A program made the position numbers and the translations under genes. 64,000 nt of DNA from Chelonoidis abingdonii (Eukaryota; Chordata; Testudines; Testudinidae), in assembly GCF_003597395.2 (NCBI RefSeq), contig NC_133777.1, positions 61,246,729 to 61,310,728 of the forward strand, read 5' to 3'. Under the pieces are notes generated by a model. It saw only the letters and a program-made list of their open reading frames with translations, was not told the DNA's origin and searched no databases. Below, in pieces: positions 1 to 13,549 of the stretch (position 1 is its first letter; each line of letters opens with the position of its first letter).

Positions 1-2002
1 TATTTAGAAAGTTTTAAACTTGTGGCACTTACTCGTCGGCATTCAATTATCGCTATTTACATGTGGAATAACTTCACGCTTTAATAATCTTCTGGCAGAT
101 TTCTTTTCATTCGCCCGTCATAAACAGTTGTTAAGGGTTAATGTCTCTTCTACCTGTAAAGGGTACAAGCAGGGGAAGCTGGAACACTATGACCGAGAAG
201 ACGCAATCAGGAGACAAAATCTTTTAAATTTGGATGGAGGGAAGCTTGATGTGTGTCTTTGTCTGTTGTGTGTTCTTCTGCTCAGGGGTCTGAAGAGCAC
301 CAGACATTAGAATCGGCTGCCTGAGTTTCTGTCAATAGTAAGTAAAAACAGCGGTTTAGGCTGTTTGATTGTTTGTATTTACTCTCTTGCAATTGTGGAT
401 CTGGCGTTTAACTTTATATGTGTGTGTTGCGTGGGATATTTTGATTTGTTTGGTAGCTGGGGGGAAAGGTTTCTTCTGGGTCTGTAAGGCTATAGGACGC
501 ATGTAATATTGTACATATTGAAGTTACAGTAGATAATTTCTTACGTTTTCCTCTTCTTTATTACAGTTTCTTTTTAAAGAACTGATTGATTCTTATTCTT
601 GTTTCCGCTTTTATCCAGGGGACTGGGATCCACTCACGCAGACTGGTGGGAGAGCGGAGGGGAAGTAGGTAGACCTCTCTCTGTTTCCTGAATCTGTTTG
701 CCTCTGTGGAAGGGAAGGGACATGCTTCTCTGTATTGAGTTAAAGAGTTGGATGCAGTCGTTCTCAGATAGCCAGGGAGGAAAGTCTGGAGGGGGAAAAA
801 AGGGGAATGGTTTATTTCCCTTTTTTGTTTTAGACGCAAGGATTTGGTTCTTGGGTCGCGCAGGGAAGGTTGGGGAGGTCAGAGTGCCCCAAAACACTAT
901 ATTTTTGGGTGGTGGCAGTGCTATCAGATCTAAGCTGGTAATTAAGCTTAGAGGATTCATGTGCTAGTATCTCATATTTCTGAACTCTAAGGTTCACATC
1001 TGAGAGGGAATGCTATGACACCCCCACAAATTAGTATTTCCCCCTAGTTGTGTGTAATGCTGCAGGAATTCCAGTGCTGTTTGATGCTCACTAATATTCT
1101 TTGTTTCAAAGTGTTTCTTCAGCTAGATTTTAAACGGGGCTGGCTAATGTTGACTCATTTCTAGCATGCTAAGAGGAGGGTGTTTAAAAACTCAGGCTGC
1201 AGGGTTTGCTCTTGCAGGCTGCCGAAAGATGTGCAGGGAACCCAAGTGTCAGCACACAGCACTCAGTGGTTGCTCACCAGTGCAGAGAGGTATCTGCATA
1301 ACGAAGGGAAGTGGGTAAAATGCTCAGCAGTGTGAGCAAACTTCTGTGTTGCAACAAACTGAACATTGGTGATAAATGGGAGATTGGGGATGATGGGGTT
1401 GGAGATGAGACGTGGCTAATAAATGAAGTTCAGCAAAACAATATGATATACATAGCATCTCTTAAAGGGGTTTCTGCTATTCCTGCTGCTAGCCAGAGAT
1501 TAGCTGCATTCTTAAGAGCTGCACTTAAAGAATGAGGTGAGGCAGCCTTGAAAGCCAGTTACTAATGCAAATGCATCAAAGGATCCCTGAAACGCTGTCT
1601 TACAGCCAGCTGCCGATTCTCATTGGATGTGGTAGGCACAGCAACGATGCTGGTCCACTAGCACCTGCTCCCTTCTTTTGCTTCACTTTACAGGATTGTT
1701 AATAGGTGAGGTAGAAGAACCTCGATATCTGGAAACACAGTCCTCCACACACCCTTGGGGCAGGTAAGAACTGCTTTCTCACAACCCTTATCTGTATCCC
1801 TTTAAGATTGTGCCCTTAGTTAGCTGATCACTATAGTGATTATGAAGGAATTTCTCCCCAAGTATAGCCTTACACAGTTAGCAAGAGTCATTATGGACCT
1901 TCTCATCTGAAGAAGTGATTCATACAAAATGGTCTGAGTAGGGATTTAGGAATTGTACCCACCTACCTACTCACTTATTCTTGTCCGCCTCTTGTGCTTT
2001 GC
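1..2002. other. unassigned unique-looking DNA
   Basis: I recognise no gene or repeat here. Short open frames exist on both strands, the longest about 108 codons and overlapping another frame antisense, but none has a recognisable domain, splice context or codon signature. The composition is mixed and moderately AT-rich. Confidence 0.5.
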
Positions 2003-2120
2003 CATAGAATATCAGGGTTGGAAAGGATCTCAGGAGGTCATCTAGTCCAACCTCCTGCTCAGAGCAGGACCAATATCAACTATATCATCCCAGCTAGGGC
2101 TTTGTCAAGGCTTTGTCCCA
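2003..2120 (-). mobile_element. CR1 LINE 3' end, short fragment
   Basis: Read on the minus strand, this is the conserved 3' untranslated tail of a CR1 non-LTR retrotransposon. On the plus strand it opens with the catagaatatcagggttgg motif, followed by the 'ctcaggaggtcatctagtcc' block and 'gagcaggaccaat'. The similarity fades after the 'agctagggctttgtcaagg' segment. Severe 5' truncation is the normal outcome of CR1 retrotransposition, so only the tail is present. Confidence 0.85.
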
Positions 2121-2629
2121 GAATTACATCTCACTAGGTTAGGTGTTTGCAAAAGGAATAAAGCAAAAGCAAATGTCTTCTGCTAATGTCAAAGGGATGT
2201 TCTGAACTGTAGCAAATTAGCTATCCGTACCTTTAAATATCGTTACTTTCAGGTAAGGATGGAGTCTTATGAATGGGGCAGTTAGGGAAGTTTGCATTGC
2301 CCCAGCTGTGCATTCTGTATGTTTTCTGTGAATGAACACCGTGGAGCTGTCAGTCCAGCAACCTTTAACTAGCAGTAAACTCACTTGGAAATGTGTGTGT
2401 GTTTTTAAGTTTAACACAATTTTGCAGCAGCAAAATCAATTTTTGAATTCTGTTTTTGCTGCCTTTCCTGTTGCTGCATTGCATATGGATTTCATATTCT
2501 GATAGGAAGTACAATACCAACCTTCATTTCTCATGGCTAGAGGAAAACCCAAGATAAAGAAGGCTGCATTTGCGTGTGTATCTTATATTTAATAAACTGG
2601 GCCCTAAACTCTACAAGAGCTACAGAATT

Positions 2630-2786
2630 TTGGGGTCGGCAACTTTGGCGCATGACTCACCAGGGTAAGCACGTTCAGTGGGAGCTGCGATCAGCCAAAC
2701 CTGTGGACGCGGCAGGTAAACAAACCGGCTCGGCCCGCCAGAGTGTTTACCCTGGTGAGCCGTGTGCCAAAGGTTGCCAACCCCTG
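2630..2786. mobile_element. short hAT-type MITE with long terminal inverted repeats
   Basis: The two ends are near-perfect inverted copies of each other for about 45 bp: the ggggtcggcaactttggcgc end on the left pairs with the gccaaaggttgccaacccct end on the right, and accaggg...ccctggt continues inward. There is no coding capacity. The end sequence resembles a hAT-type family common in turtles, recalled by eye. I could not find a clean 8-bp target duplication, so the outer flanks may have drifted. Confidence 0.7.
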
Positions 2787-4329
2787 TAATAGATCATACA
2801 GAGCTGCCCACTGGTCACAAACAAACCACCAACAAAGTCAGCATTAAGGCCCAGTTGTGAGAGATGTGTGCCTGTGCAATTTAGAAGCACAAATCCAGTA
2901 TACACACACCTCTGTATGTGTATGAGCATCAGGGATTGGTGCACCGTGGCTGGGCCTATGCAAAGTACATGGGCACACATCTCTGGAAAATGAGTTTATA
3001 TCAGGGTGTAACTGATATTGCTCTACTTAAGGTTGAAATGCAACTTGTCTTAGAAGCTCCCTACCTCCTATTTTGTCTTGGTCATAAGTTTATTTACCAA
3101 TATATTTTTGGGCTAAAATTTTCCATGCTTGGTGTTTGGAAAGAGATGAATAAATCTTCTTAAAATGTGTCTAAATTCAACTGTTTTGTTTCCTATATCT
3201 GTTTAAAAAATGCTGTACTGATGTGTTCAGAAACTTTTTTGCACAGGCATAATTCAACCATGACTAAATTGATTTTGTGAAAATCTGGCTTAACAAATAA
3301 AGACAAATTTGAAGATGGTTGACCTGATTTTTTAGAAGTGACATCACTGTGAGTTGAGTACTCAGCACCTCTGAAAACCAAGCTATGTGTGTACAATGGT
3401 ATAATCAACTCTATAAGAAATTCCAGATTGTATTTACTAATTACAAGTATATGATGATATAAGGGGAAACTATATCTTAAAGATGACTTGCAAAGGAGGG
3501 GGTGGGGCAGTGGGAAAGGGCATATGACTTGTTTTGCTTCTTTCTGAGGTATAAAGAAGATTCTGCTTATTGGATGGAAGCTGCTATGAAAACTGGGGAT
3601 CTGGTGAAATGACTTCACAAGAGCCAAGAGTGAGAGTTGAGCAATTGAGAGCAAAGGATTTTTAGTCAGACTGTTTAAATTAATTTTGATTACGAAGACC
3701 CACATTTAATTTCAATGAATAATACAATGTTTTGGATAAAGGAAATATTTATTGAGAAATTACAGTAGATATCCTTGAGATGACTTACAGATTCTCCAGG
3801 AAAACATGGGAAAACCAAATGGAAATTGTAATTCTTAGTATTATCCCAAGTTAAAAAAAAAAGCAGAAGAATAATTAACAAAACACACTATAATACGACC
3901 TTCATAGGGCTTCTTGTACCTGCTTTTATTATTTATTTTTTAAAGCACAAGCCTACTTATCTGGCCTGTCACTTTGATTGCATAACCACAGGCGGCAAAA
4001 TTATGGTTGAATGATCAACCTTAACTCCCCACTCTTGAGGTGTTTTGCTGTATTTCCTAATTTTGCTGGCATGGAATGTATAATGGTAAGTTAGACAGAA
4101 AGCTGCATAGACTGGTGGTAATGGATGAATCATTGCTGTAGCGTGAACGTGAGCGCTGCGAATCTCATTAGGCGCCAGCTCAACATTTGGATATATTTAG
4201 CAAGAAAGAACTTACCCCTTTCTTTTAAATGCTGCTGCGAACTTGATCCTTTTAGTTGTAACTCTTCTGTCAACAGAATTAGCTTTTCTTCCTGTTTGCG
4301 GCCTTAAGACAATACATTTTTGAAAGATT
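2787..4329. other. unassigned AT-rich DNA
   Basis: No gene or repeat is recognised. A 170-codon minus-strand open frame at 3193-3705 is the longest here, but it has low-complexity hydrophobic and serine-rich content and no family resemblance, so I treat it as chance. Confidence 0.5.
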
Positions 4330-4354
4330 NNNNNNNNNNNNNNNNNNNNNNNNN
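4330..4354. other. assembly gap of 25 N
   Basis: Twenty-five consecutive N bases interrupt the sequence. The length looks like a fixed placeholder rather than a measured gap, so the true distance between the flanks is unknown. Confidence 0.99.
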
Positions 4355-4994
4355 TGAACACTGAAACCTGTCAAAACACGCACACTGCCTGTTGAAACAC
4401 AAAGAAAAGGTTTTGTGTGTTCTTGTGAGTTAGAACAATTCTAGTATTTTTAATACTGGAAAAATGGAAATTCTTAGCTATGTTTTCGAGATTGACAAAA
4501 TATATTGGAGAATGATTCTAGTGTGACACTAATGCTCATTCCATTCAGCTACAGGTTTTTTTTAATGCCAAATAAAATTCTGCTTTGTGGTGCAGATGTG
4601 TTCATATTGGACTATTTGAGATGGGAATACAGTCCTAATTATTTCTGAATTACTCAGGTTTGCTGGCAGTGTCACAGTATAGTCACCCTAGATCAGGCTG
4701 GGGAGAGAGAAGAGAACACATCTTTATGGGATTTTTCACCTCTCTAAATTTGAGTCTGTCCATTGTGTCTCTTATTATAATTAATAATAGCTACAGTATC
4801 TCACTGGATATAGTTCATTAGCCTCTTATGCTGAGTGATAAGGATGGTCTGTATGTCAAATTATATTACATCATGTCAATTGGGTTAGGATGGCAAGTAA
4901 CATGCCCTAGGGGGAATAATATGAGTAGACTGATAAAAATGTAAAATACCTTCTGAAACTGAGAGCATGCACATAGTGGTTAAATAGTCATTCT

Positions 4995-5066
4995 GGGACT
5001 GATCCAATGTCCATTCAAATCAATGGAAAGAGTCTCATTGATTTCAATGGGCATTAGACCATGTCC
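4995..5066. repeat. old palindromic interspersed repeat
   Basis: The segment folds on itself: 'gatccaatgtccattcaaatc' on the left is mirrored by 'gatttcaatgggcattagacc' on the right, around a short centre with 'caatggaaagagtctcattg'. This pattern fits an ancient, highly diverged palindromic MITE-like family that is frequent in reptiles and birds. Confidence 0.5.
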
Positions 5067-5453
5067 TTACTGGCCACCTCCCACCCACCTCTAGAAGATT
5101 GTGCAGGGCAAAATGTGGGTTAACAATTTGGGAGCAGCAGGTTTTCCATGAAGGGATGAAAAGTCAATACAAGGCTACTGATCAGAGAGTTTCTACACCT
5201 GCCACTCATTCCATCTTCCCTGTTCACTGCTAGGGAGAAGGAAACCACATCAAGATAGCATACTGAGACAGAACATCCTTGGAAGAGTCATCGCCGGGGA
5301 GCTGGAAAAAAAACTTGATTAAAGGGACATGGAAATTCAGTCTGTGACCCCCATCCAGCTTTTTTGTGTATGGGGTCAATTTGTAGTTTGATGGAGAGGA
5401 AAATGACTAGTATAGTAGCTCCTTATGCAGACTGTAGCGATGTGGGAGCTTCT

Positions 5454-5522
5454 TGCTGGTGTCAGCTGTCATGACTCTGTTGAAGTCAGGGAGCTATGAT
5501 AGTTGACACCAGCTGAGGATCT
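5454..5522. repeat. old palindromic interspersed repeat
   Basis: 'gctggtgtcagctgtcatga' on the left is the inverted counterpart of 'tatgatagttgacaccagc' on the right, around a centre containing 'tgttgaagtcagggagc'. It has the same architecture as the repeat at 4995-5066. Confidence 0.5.
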
Positions 5523-8408
5523 GTCTCTTGTCTGAGTAAGGAGCAAGGTCACCTTCTGCACTGAGTCCTGGGCAGCCTAGTTTGCATATCTAGAAATGGA
5601 AACAAAAAGGTGGAAGGAGTGTGTATGAATGAAAAATCTGAGGAAGAGTTTGGGAAAACATGGAAGGAAATGGAGCAGTTTTGTGCAGTGAACTCAGAAC
5701 ATTAATCTAAAGATCACAATTGGGGAAACTGTTTCCCTGATGGCTATTATTCTGCAACACTGTAATTAAGGTTTTGGTTCATAATTTGTTCACATTCTGA
5801 TTGATGATGAGATTAAAAAAAAAAAACAACTAAAATTTTTGCTTTCCTATTGGATTTTGTTCCAGAAAGCATCCTTTCAGGGCCTGAGCCAAAAAGAAAG
5901 GGAAACCTGTTGGCGTTAGCAGTAAAATGGGAAGCCTTTTGAGAGGATTTTACATATTGGCTCATAAAAATGACTAGTGCACAATGAGACATTTGTTCCT
6001 CCAAAATTAAAAAAAAAAAAAAAAAAAGAGAACAGTGGTTGTCAATTGACTATTCCCTACTTCTAAATGATTGATTTTCTTCAGGAGGATTAAAGAACAA
6101 ATCCAGTATTTTAAGACTAACAGCTTAAATAAAGCAAGGAAGGAACAGTAAGCTGCTGAAAACAAAGTTGCAAAACTTTATATCCCTTTTGTGTCAGGAA
6201 TCAGTGAGACATGCAAAGTGACATTGAAACAGCAGAAAATAAATGCTCTCATGAAGAATAATAAAAACCCAAAGGAAGATGTTCTACCTCCCACTCAGAA
6301 GGTCAACATGCTATCCTCAATGGCTTCTGTGGGATTTCTTTGTAATAGTTATTCTTTCAGATACAGTGAGAGAAACAAAAGAAACATTAGCTGCAGTACT
6401 ATAAAAAGTCCATTTTCTGAGTTATGTAAACATATTATTCATAAGCAAATATAATATAGATTGGAATAATGGAGCTCTTCTGTTGTGACTGAGATCTGAG
6501 ACTGTGCAGCTGTCCATCCAGCCCAAATTAATTTCTGTGCACCAAGAAATGGCTCCAATAGGAAATGAATTTGACCTCTATCCCTTGCAAGTGTTTAATG
6601 CCTTGGGGCCACACAAGTCTGGTCCCTTCCCTGCCTTGTGAGAATAATTTAGGGGCCCCAGTTAGTATGCTTAGCATTTCGACTGATATTCTAATAAGGA
6701 GAGCATCTTCCTTGGCTGATTCAGAACTGTGTTGATTTTAAAACAGCTGGGTAGCCAAAATCACTTTTATGGGCTGACAACTATGATATAAAGCTGCTAT
6801 ACAACCTAAAGATTACCACTATTCACCCAACAAATATCTTCTTTGGGGAGGAAAAGAAGGGGAGGAAAGACCCTACACTAGCAGATCCAATTAGGCAGCA
6901 TCCAACACCCTTCTGGTGGAGGAAGTTTGTATGTGACAGGATATCAGAATTTTAGGACCCTGAATGGAGAAGCAGAGCTATTCTACCGACTCATTGCTTC
7001 TGTCCTGCAGGATAAAAGATGGCGAGGGGTTAGGGAGTGAAACAGAAGGTCTTGGTTGGGGGAAACCCCTAGAAACAGCCAGCTCTATATAGGCTTATTT
7101 GCTGTATTTAAGTTAAGAAAGAAGGAAATTTGATTTGCAACTCAACCAGCATGTGTGTATGCTGGGTTCAGAACATGACAGGGATCTAGGCCTGTTCACA
7201 TAAGGATTATGGAGTGTGGAGAAAATCCCCTCCCCCTTCCATTTCTGGGTAAATTCAGGGAGTCAGTCATCTAATGTACACAAGCTGTTTTCCTCCAGAA
7301 GTACCTTCATAATTCCCTGCTGTGCAGCTTCTTGGCTAATGTGCATCATGGTAGTAAATACTTGATTAAATGAATACAAATGGGACAGTTCTTTGCAGAA
7401 AGGTGGTGCTTTACTCGAGCTCTGCCCCAAATGATTAACTATTTCACTGCTCTTATTCACATCCCATTGAGATGAGTTCATACGTCTCTTAGAACTATTG
7501 TTTTATTCTTGCTGCAGTCTTGTGTTGACACCACTGCACTGACTCACATTGCGAAAGCAACAAAAGATTTATTTCAGATCTCAGTTGTAAAGACTGAGGA
7601 GAAATTTACATATTTCATATCAAAGCTACTTTGACTAGTCATGTTACTCTTGAACATATATTGAACATTTTGCTTTAGCATGAAGAAGCACGCGAGGGAC
7701 GCTTATGTGTGCCTCCTTTATTTTGCTTGAATGTCTGTTACGAACTTTTTGCTTTACAATTGAATAAATGTTTTTAAAATGGGAAGGATCTTCTAGTTTT
7801 GAACATTGACTCTTAAGGTTCCACACACTAAATATGGCTAAAATCAAGACTCTTTAATGTCCTTTTCTTTGAAGTGAAAAACAAAAAAACCCAATCCAGC
7901 CATACAATAGCATTTTGCTATTTGTTTGCTTTAGTTATGCCGCTAAACATTGCCAGTCAGGCTGGGAGATTGACAAACTGATAGCCGGTTGCCCTATCTG
8001 AGGTATTTGGATATAGCCTTGGACAGAGACGACTTTTAAAACTTACCTGGAAAAGTTGAGTGAAATGGTAAAGGCAAGGACTGGTGTAGTCCGAAAACTT
8101 GTGGGCAAAACATGGGATGCTGATGTGCACATGCTTCAAACAGTGACTCTAGCACTGGCATACTCAACTGCTGTGCACCAGCCTGGGTGGTCACATAGTC
8201 AAACTATGGCAAACTTGAACTTATCAATTCATAAGACTCTTCCAAAGACATGCCTGAAATCTCACAAGTCATTTTAGCATCGGACAAAAGCTCTTAAAGT
8301 GTCCTCATTCAATCCTCAGGCACAGTGGAAAGAATTGTGGGCTAATACTAATGTCCCAAACAAACACCTAATTGCTGACCCCCACAAAAAAACTCCCAGG
8401 CTTTAACC

Positions 8409-8812
8409 CAGTGGTTCTCAGCCTTTCCAGACTGCTGTAGCCCTTTCAGGAGTCTGATTTGTCTTGTGTACCCCCAAGTTTCACCTCACTTAAAAACTAG
8501 TTGCTTACAAAATCAGACATAAAAATACAAAAGCGTCACAGCACAGTATTACTGACAAAGTGCTTACTTTCCCATTGTTACCATATAATTATAAAATAAA
8601 TCAATTGGAATATAAATATTGTATTTATATTTCAGTGTATATAGAGCAGTACAAACAACTCATTGCATGGAATTTTAGTTTTTGTATTGACTTTGCTAAT
8701 GCTTTTTACATAGCCTGTTGTAAAACTAGGCAAATACCTAGACGAGTTGGTGTACCCCCGGAAGACTCAAAGTACCCATGGGGGTGCACATATCTGTCAT
8801 TGAGAACCACTG
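8409..8812. mobile_element. 404-bp non-autonomous hAT element
   Basis: The element begins cagtggttctcagcc and ends tgagaaccactg, giving inverted ends. It is flanked by a perfect 8-bp target duplication, ctttaacc, at 8401-8408 and 8813-8820, which is the signature of hAT transposition. The interior is AT-rich with no coding capacity; the 95-codon open frame inside it is incidental. The ends and duplication make the boundaries exact. Confidence 0.92.
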
Positions 8813-9595
8813 CTTTAACCTACCCCAGAAATGGTGGTGCACATTGAATCACTTCAGAACATCATGTGGCAGACGCTGTCATCTCTGGAAGACGAGAGAC
8901 CATGCACAATATGACTGTGGACACTAGTTGCAAACTGTGGTGCACATTGTAAGTCAGTGCCCGCTTTGATCATTTGCATCTCAGACTTACACTTCTGAAA
9001 CTATTAACTGGATCACTAATTTGGACTTGGTTATTTGAATGTTGCTAATCACCTCTCTGCCAGGAGAAAGAAAAAGTGATGTCCATAGTTCTGTGGTGCC
9101 CCCCGGGTGCGTGACTGAAATCATTATTATGTTGTAGATGCAGTGACTGAGAGCCTTTTGGTGACACATCACAATAGGTCATTCAGATATTCTGGAGTTT
9201 GGCGAGACCCTGTGAGTTTGGGGAACGCTGGGAACCTCTGTGTTTTTCCTTCCTGCGAGACCTGCAGTGTCAGTCGCTTTCCTAATTAACTGTGGCAAAG
9301 CTTTTCATTTCATGTCTCCCTCCCAAAGATCTTCCCTCCTAAGTAGTGTGCAAAGTCTAAAGGATTTCCTTGTTGTACGTTAACAACTTCTGATGTGACA
9401 AGCAGAGCTGAAAATCAAATAATCGTTCCTCAAGTATGCAAGGCTTTTTGTACTCTAGTTGCTTCATATTATCGAGACATTTTGCTGACAGTAAAATTTT
9501 AGCACATTAACCAGTCTAATGTGAAGGGCTGTGGTGTGGTAAAGATCAGGAGAAAATTAATGTCTTGTATGACTGGCCTAAGATCCAGTCTTAAA

Positions 9596-9710
9596 GTGGG
9601 TAGCTCATCTGTGAAATGAGGATAATTATGCTTACTCATTTTTACAAAGTGCCTTGAGCTCTTTGGGTGATGAGTGCAATATTAGTACAACATACTGTTA
9701 TTTCTACTGC
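9596..9710 (+). repeat. MIR/CORE-SINE 3' fragment
   Basis: 'catctgtgaaatgaggataat' followed by 'cttactcatttttacaaagtgccttgagctc' matches the order of blocks in the 3' half of MIR-type SINEs. The tRNA-like 5' half is absent or too diverged to see. Confidence 0.55.
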
Positions 9711-9788
9711 TCCCATGAGTAACAACTACTTCCAAGCACAATGGATTTTAGGATCGAGCTTGGAAATCCATGTATCAGCCCATCTCAT

Positions 9789-9862
9789 GGGCCCAATCCT
9801 ACAATCACTTATTCACTATGAGTAGGAACCATGCGAATGAGAGGGGTTTGTAGGATCAGGCC
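9789..9862. repeat. old palindromic interspersed repeat
   Basis: 'gggcccaatcctacaa' and 'ttgtaggatcaggcc' form inverted ends about 75 bp apart, the same style as the other small palindromes in this window. Confidence 0.5.
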
Positions 9863-11239
9863 TGATATTTTAAATATAAAAACTCAAAGAACCTTGGGAT
9901 CTGATTTTATACATATTACACAGTACTTTTTGCAAACTAAGATCTATATGTGTCTGTTTGGATAAATCATCTTTATTGGGTATGATATAGGGAAAAATTA
10001 ATATGTGATTTATACTTTGAGAATATTGATTCTATTGAAAACCCAAAGGCTTTTTTTTGTGGAGTTTATCCTCAGTACGGCATAAACAAATAGCAAAACC
10101 TTCAGCTTGTCAAATAAATTTGGTCAAGGGCTGTTGGCCCATAAACTTGGAATACTCACAAGACACTGAGTAGTGTTGGAGTAAATGAAATCCTTCAGAA
10201 TGATAAATTCCAGTAATTTCTACATTTCTGTATTCTGATGTAATACAACTGGAGGGAAAAAAGTAAATGCTTAGATAAAACCATCAAGGACAGAATCTAC
10301 TATGAGAAGTTCAGAGTTCTTAAGAGAAGTGCTGAAACTCATATCATGCATTTTTCCTCCTAGAGCAACTTTTCATGGAAACTAAAGAAAGCGACAAATA
10401 TTAAATGTGTGTTTTATTGTTACTACCAGCATTACTGTGCAATTTTAAATTATGAGTCATTGTATGATCCTTTTTTGTCTTTTGTAACAACTAATTGAAA
10501 GTTATAATAAACCAAGTCCTTACAATAATGCCAAAATTCCATCAGAACTTAATTATTGGCAGGGGCCAGAAGGAAGAAAACAGACTGTCAGAAGAATAGC
10601 CCCCTAAAGGTTTTATTGTTTAATTACAGATTAAAGAAAGCCTTTGCAGAGTTCTTTAAGATCAGTATGAGGTACAGATCATTCATCAACACTGCAGTGC
10701 ACTAGTGGTGTGGATATTAATATTTAAAAGAAAATGAAAGTAATAAGTGGTCCTTATTGTCTGAAGACAATTATTTAGAGTTATGTGAATGTTATATGCT
10801 TTAACACATTCCAGCCCACGTTATGTGTCCACATTATGGAATTTAAGAACACACTGAATTAATATGATGTAATTAGTAGTTGTATATATTCATCATGACT
10901 GAATTTTACCCAGAGTTTACTTTCTGTGTGTTTTCAACCAGGGTGATAAACTGCATTATTACAGAGGGATGTTTTTGAATTGCGAAGTGTCTCCATGACA
11001 TGCCCAAGAATGTGGTTCACTGCAGTGAATGACTGTTGAACTTTTTTTAGTTACTGTAAGTATTTTGATGTTTTCCTTTTATTACACTGAAAATTAGCTT
11101 CTGAGATAATGACTTTTACGCTTTGATTTGCAAAGTGACTTTCATAATATTCCAGTTGACAAAACCTGCTGTTCCATGTGGATAAGTGAAATCAGATTGT
11201 TTTAATTTAATAGAGGCTTTTAATTCATTTAGTCTATTT

Positions 11240-11491
11240 CAGGGGTTCTCAGACTTCGTTGCACCGTGACCCCCCTTCTGACAACAAAAATTACTACACA
11301 ACCCCAAGACGGGGGACCAAAGCCTGAGCCCACCCGAGCCACTCTGCCCTGGGTGGAGGACAGGGGCAAAGCCCAAGGGCTGAAGCTGAAGCCCATGGGC
11401 TTGGGTTTTGGTACCGGGACCCAGCAAGTCTAACACCAGTCCTAGTGACCCCATTAAAATGGGGCTGAGACCCACAGTTTGAGAACTGCTG
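11240..11491. mobile_element. 252-bp non-autonomous hAT element
   Basis: Inverted ends caggggttctcagact and acagtttgagaactgctg define the element. The flanks gtctattt (11232-11239) and ctctatca (11492-11499) share the core tctat, consistent with a decayed 8-bp duplication. The interior is GC-rich, with 'gaccccattaaaatggggc' near the right end. The minus-strand open frame inside it is incidental. Confidence 0.8.
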
Positions 11492-13246
11492 CTCTATCAG
11501 ATGAGCATTGGAAAAGGTGTGTTAATTTAAATTTCATACTTAGGTGGTAATGTTTCAGTTTGGTCTAAGTTGCCCTTATTTTGATCAACTTTAATAGTTT
11601 TGCTGAAAGTTTTGTGAGATAAAATAAAGTGGAGATTCAAAGGAAGACAAGCTTGTGGATCCTGCTTTGTAGATGCATGGTTGAATGGTCTACCTCTCTG
11701 TGGGCCCTGCTCAGATAAAGAGAGCTCTTTGAAGTTTTGCTGTTTCTTTGTTCTGTGCTGAAATCCAGGTGTGTGTTTTAAGCTTCTGGTGATACCAAGA
11801 TGGAGAAATGGGGCTTGGGCAAAGGGATTGTGTTTACCATGCCTTAATGGGCTTGCATGTCCTGACCCAACACTTCCTGGATGTTGCCCATCTGTTAAAA
11901 CATGTGAAGCACACTTTGATCCTGAGCCCTACTCCTGGATGCACATCCCCACCCCCCACTCAACAGGATAAGAATCTGACAGAGTATCAGCCTTCTGGGT
12001 TTGGAAGACAGCCAGGAACAGATTAATTGTCATTTATACTTCAATAGTGCCTAGAGAGCCTAATTCAGGAGCTGATCCCTATCATGCTAGATGCTGTACA
12101 AAAGTGTAAAACAGAGTTTCATCATCAGAGAGCTCACAGTCTAGAATTCTGATAAAATGTAACCTGGATAAACAGACAAACAGGCATAACAGTAAAGATG
12201 TGTGAATTTTGTATACAGTAGTAGTCTTGGCAGGTTACAGTTGTCAAAGGATTAGTACAGTTCAGTGATTCTTCTTCTAGACAGGACTTTTGGGGCATGT
12301 GTCAGAACCAATGCCAGAATTAGGACTAAGGTGGGCATTTGAAATTATTGTATAGCACTTTTTGCCATGTCCTTTTTTGATTATACTTAACTGTGTGAAA
12401 TTATCATTTCATTAAATTTGTGGGGGTAGGAGGTGGGGGAAGGAACAACATTAACTTCGGTTTCAGCATTTTCCATGTGTTATCCATGATGCTTTACTGT
12501 GCAGTTCAAGAGAAAAAAAATAGTGGATGGATCATGTGACACTAATGATACCTGAGAGACTGCACCTTTTGTAGAGAGACATTGTATCAGGTGAGTTTTG
12601 TATCTTATTTAATGGTCTGACACACTTGATTTTGCAATAGATTCTACACACATACATACTGCCACCCAGAAAAGGTTAGTATTTATTTTATACTGTGGTG
12701 TTCCTTTTCCATTTTGTCTTTGATATTACAGTAGTATCCTTGTTTTATCAGGGCCAAAGGAGGGTGAGATTGTACTGAAAGCATGAGGAATTTGAAGTGC
12801 AGAAGTTGGTTTTCTGGAAACGTGCAATGATAGTTGAGAGAGTTTTATTGAACCCGAACTTGGAGGTGTCTAATGCAGAGTGTAGTGGTTGCGTTGCAAT
12901 AATATTTAAGGATCAGGTTAAACAAGAGTACCTCAAACCCTTTTGAGGTTCATCCATCACTGTTCCACCCAGATCTGAGTGCAACTATTCTTGTGTTTCT
13001 CAATGTTGATCTACAAAAACCACCGCCCCACGATGAAGTCTGATGTTGAGAAATTATTGTATAGTTGCCAGGTAAAACAGCAGGCCTACCAGACTTTCTA
13101 GTAAACAATGACACCCATCTCTCTTGGGTCTTCCTTTGTCCCTCCCAGTTTTGTCACTTTGGAAAGCAGTCCTACTTCACCTACTCTCTTTAACAAGCCC
13201 TGAAATTCTGACCCATGTTACATAGAGTATACTCCCTAGGTGAGGG
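11492..13246. other. unassigned DNA
   Basis: Apart from one possible ancient repeat listed separately, nothing is recognised between this hAT element and the solo LTR. Confidence 0.45.
12030..12160. repeat. possible ancient SINE/LINE-derived fragment
   Basis: The order 'agtgcctagagagcc', 'tgctagatgctgtacaaaa', 'agagctcacagtctaga' resembles an old amniote repeat segment, possibly MIR- or L2-related. It is strongly diverged, and I cannot assign the family with certainty. Confidence 0.35.
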
Positions 13247-13543
13247 TGTGACGGGTTCCCTGGGGTGCAGCCTGGGATTGTGGGACCACTGTGCCCCCTA
13301 AACTCTCTCCAGCCTGGGCTGTCTCTCACAATGCCTTGCTAGTGACCATCAGCAAACCCCTCCGGGTGCTGTTATCACTCAGCGCAACCACATGTGGAGA
13401 CCCAACACCCAGTTATGTTGCATGAATGCTTCCACAGCCACTCATGAATCACACAGGGAAAGGCACCAGCCAGATCCCCCCAGTTCCTAACACTGTTTCC
13501 CAGGAATATACCATCTTCCGCTGCTCAAGATAAGCAGTGCAAA

Positions 13544-13549
13544 TTTATT
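13544..13549 (-). promoter_or_regulatory. putative polyadenylation signal of the solo LTR
   Basis: AATAAA on the minus strand, about 400 bp downstream of the TATA-like box and about 300 bp before the LTR 3' end. The order U3, R, U5 is therefore consistent. Confidence 0.4.

Larger units (their letters stand above)
4355..8408. other. unassigned DNA with scattered old palindromic repeats
   Basis: Apart from the two small palindromic repeats listed separately, I see no gene or transposon. A 19-base A run lies at 6009-6027 and a shorter one near 5816-5827. The open frame at 6191-6454 (87 codons) is lysine- and serine-rich and matches nothing I know. Confidence 0.45.
8813..11239. other. unassigned AT-rich DNA with two small old repeats
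   Basis: Besides the MIR fragment and the palindromic repeat listed below, I see nothing recognisable. The stretch 10400-11200 is strongly AT-rich and free of obvious transposons, so it could hide conserved non-coding elements. That would need a cross-species alignment. Confidence 0.45.

Noticed and set aside
3193..3705. 170-codon minus-strand open frame
   Set aside because: It is the longest frame in the first 10 kb, but it has no known domain, no splice or promoter context and AT-driven composition. I consider it chance.
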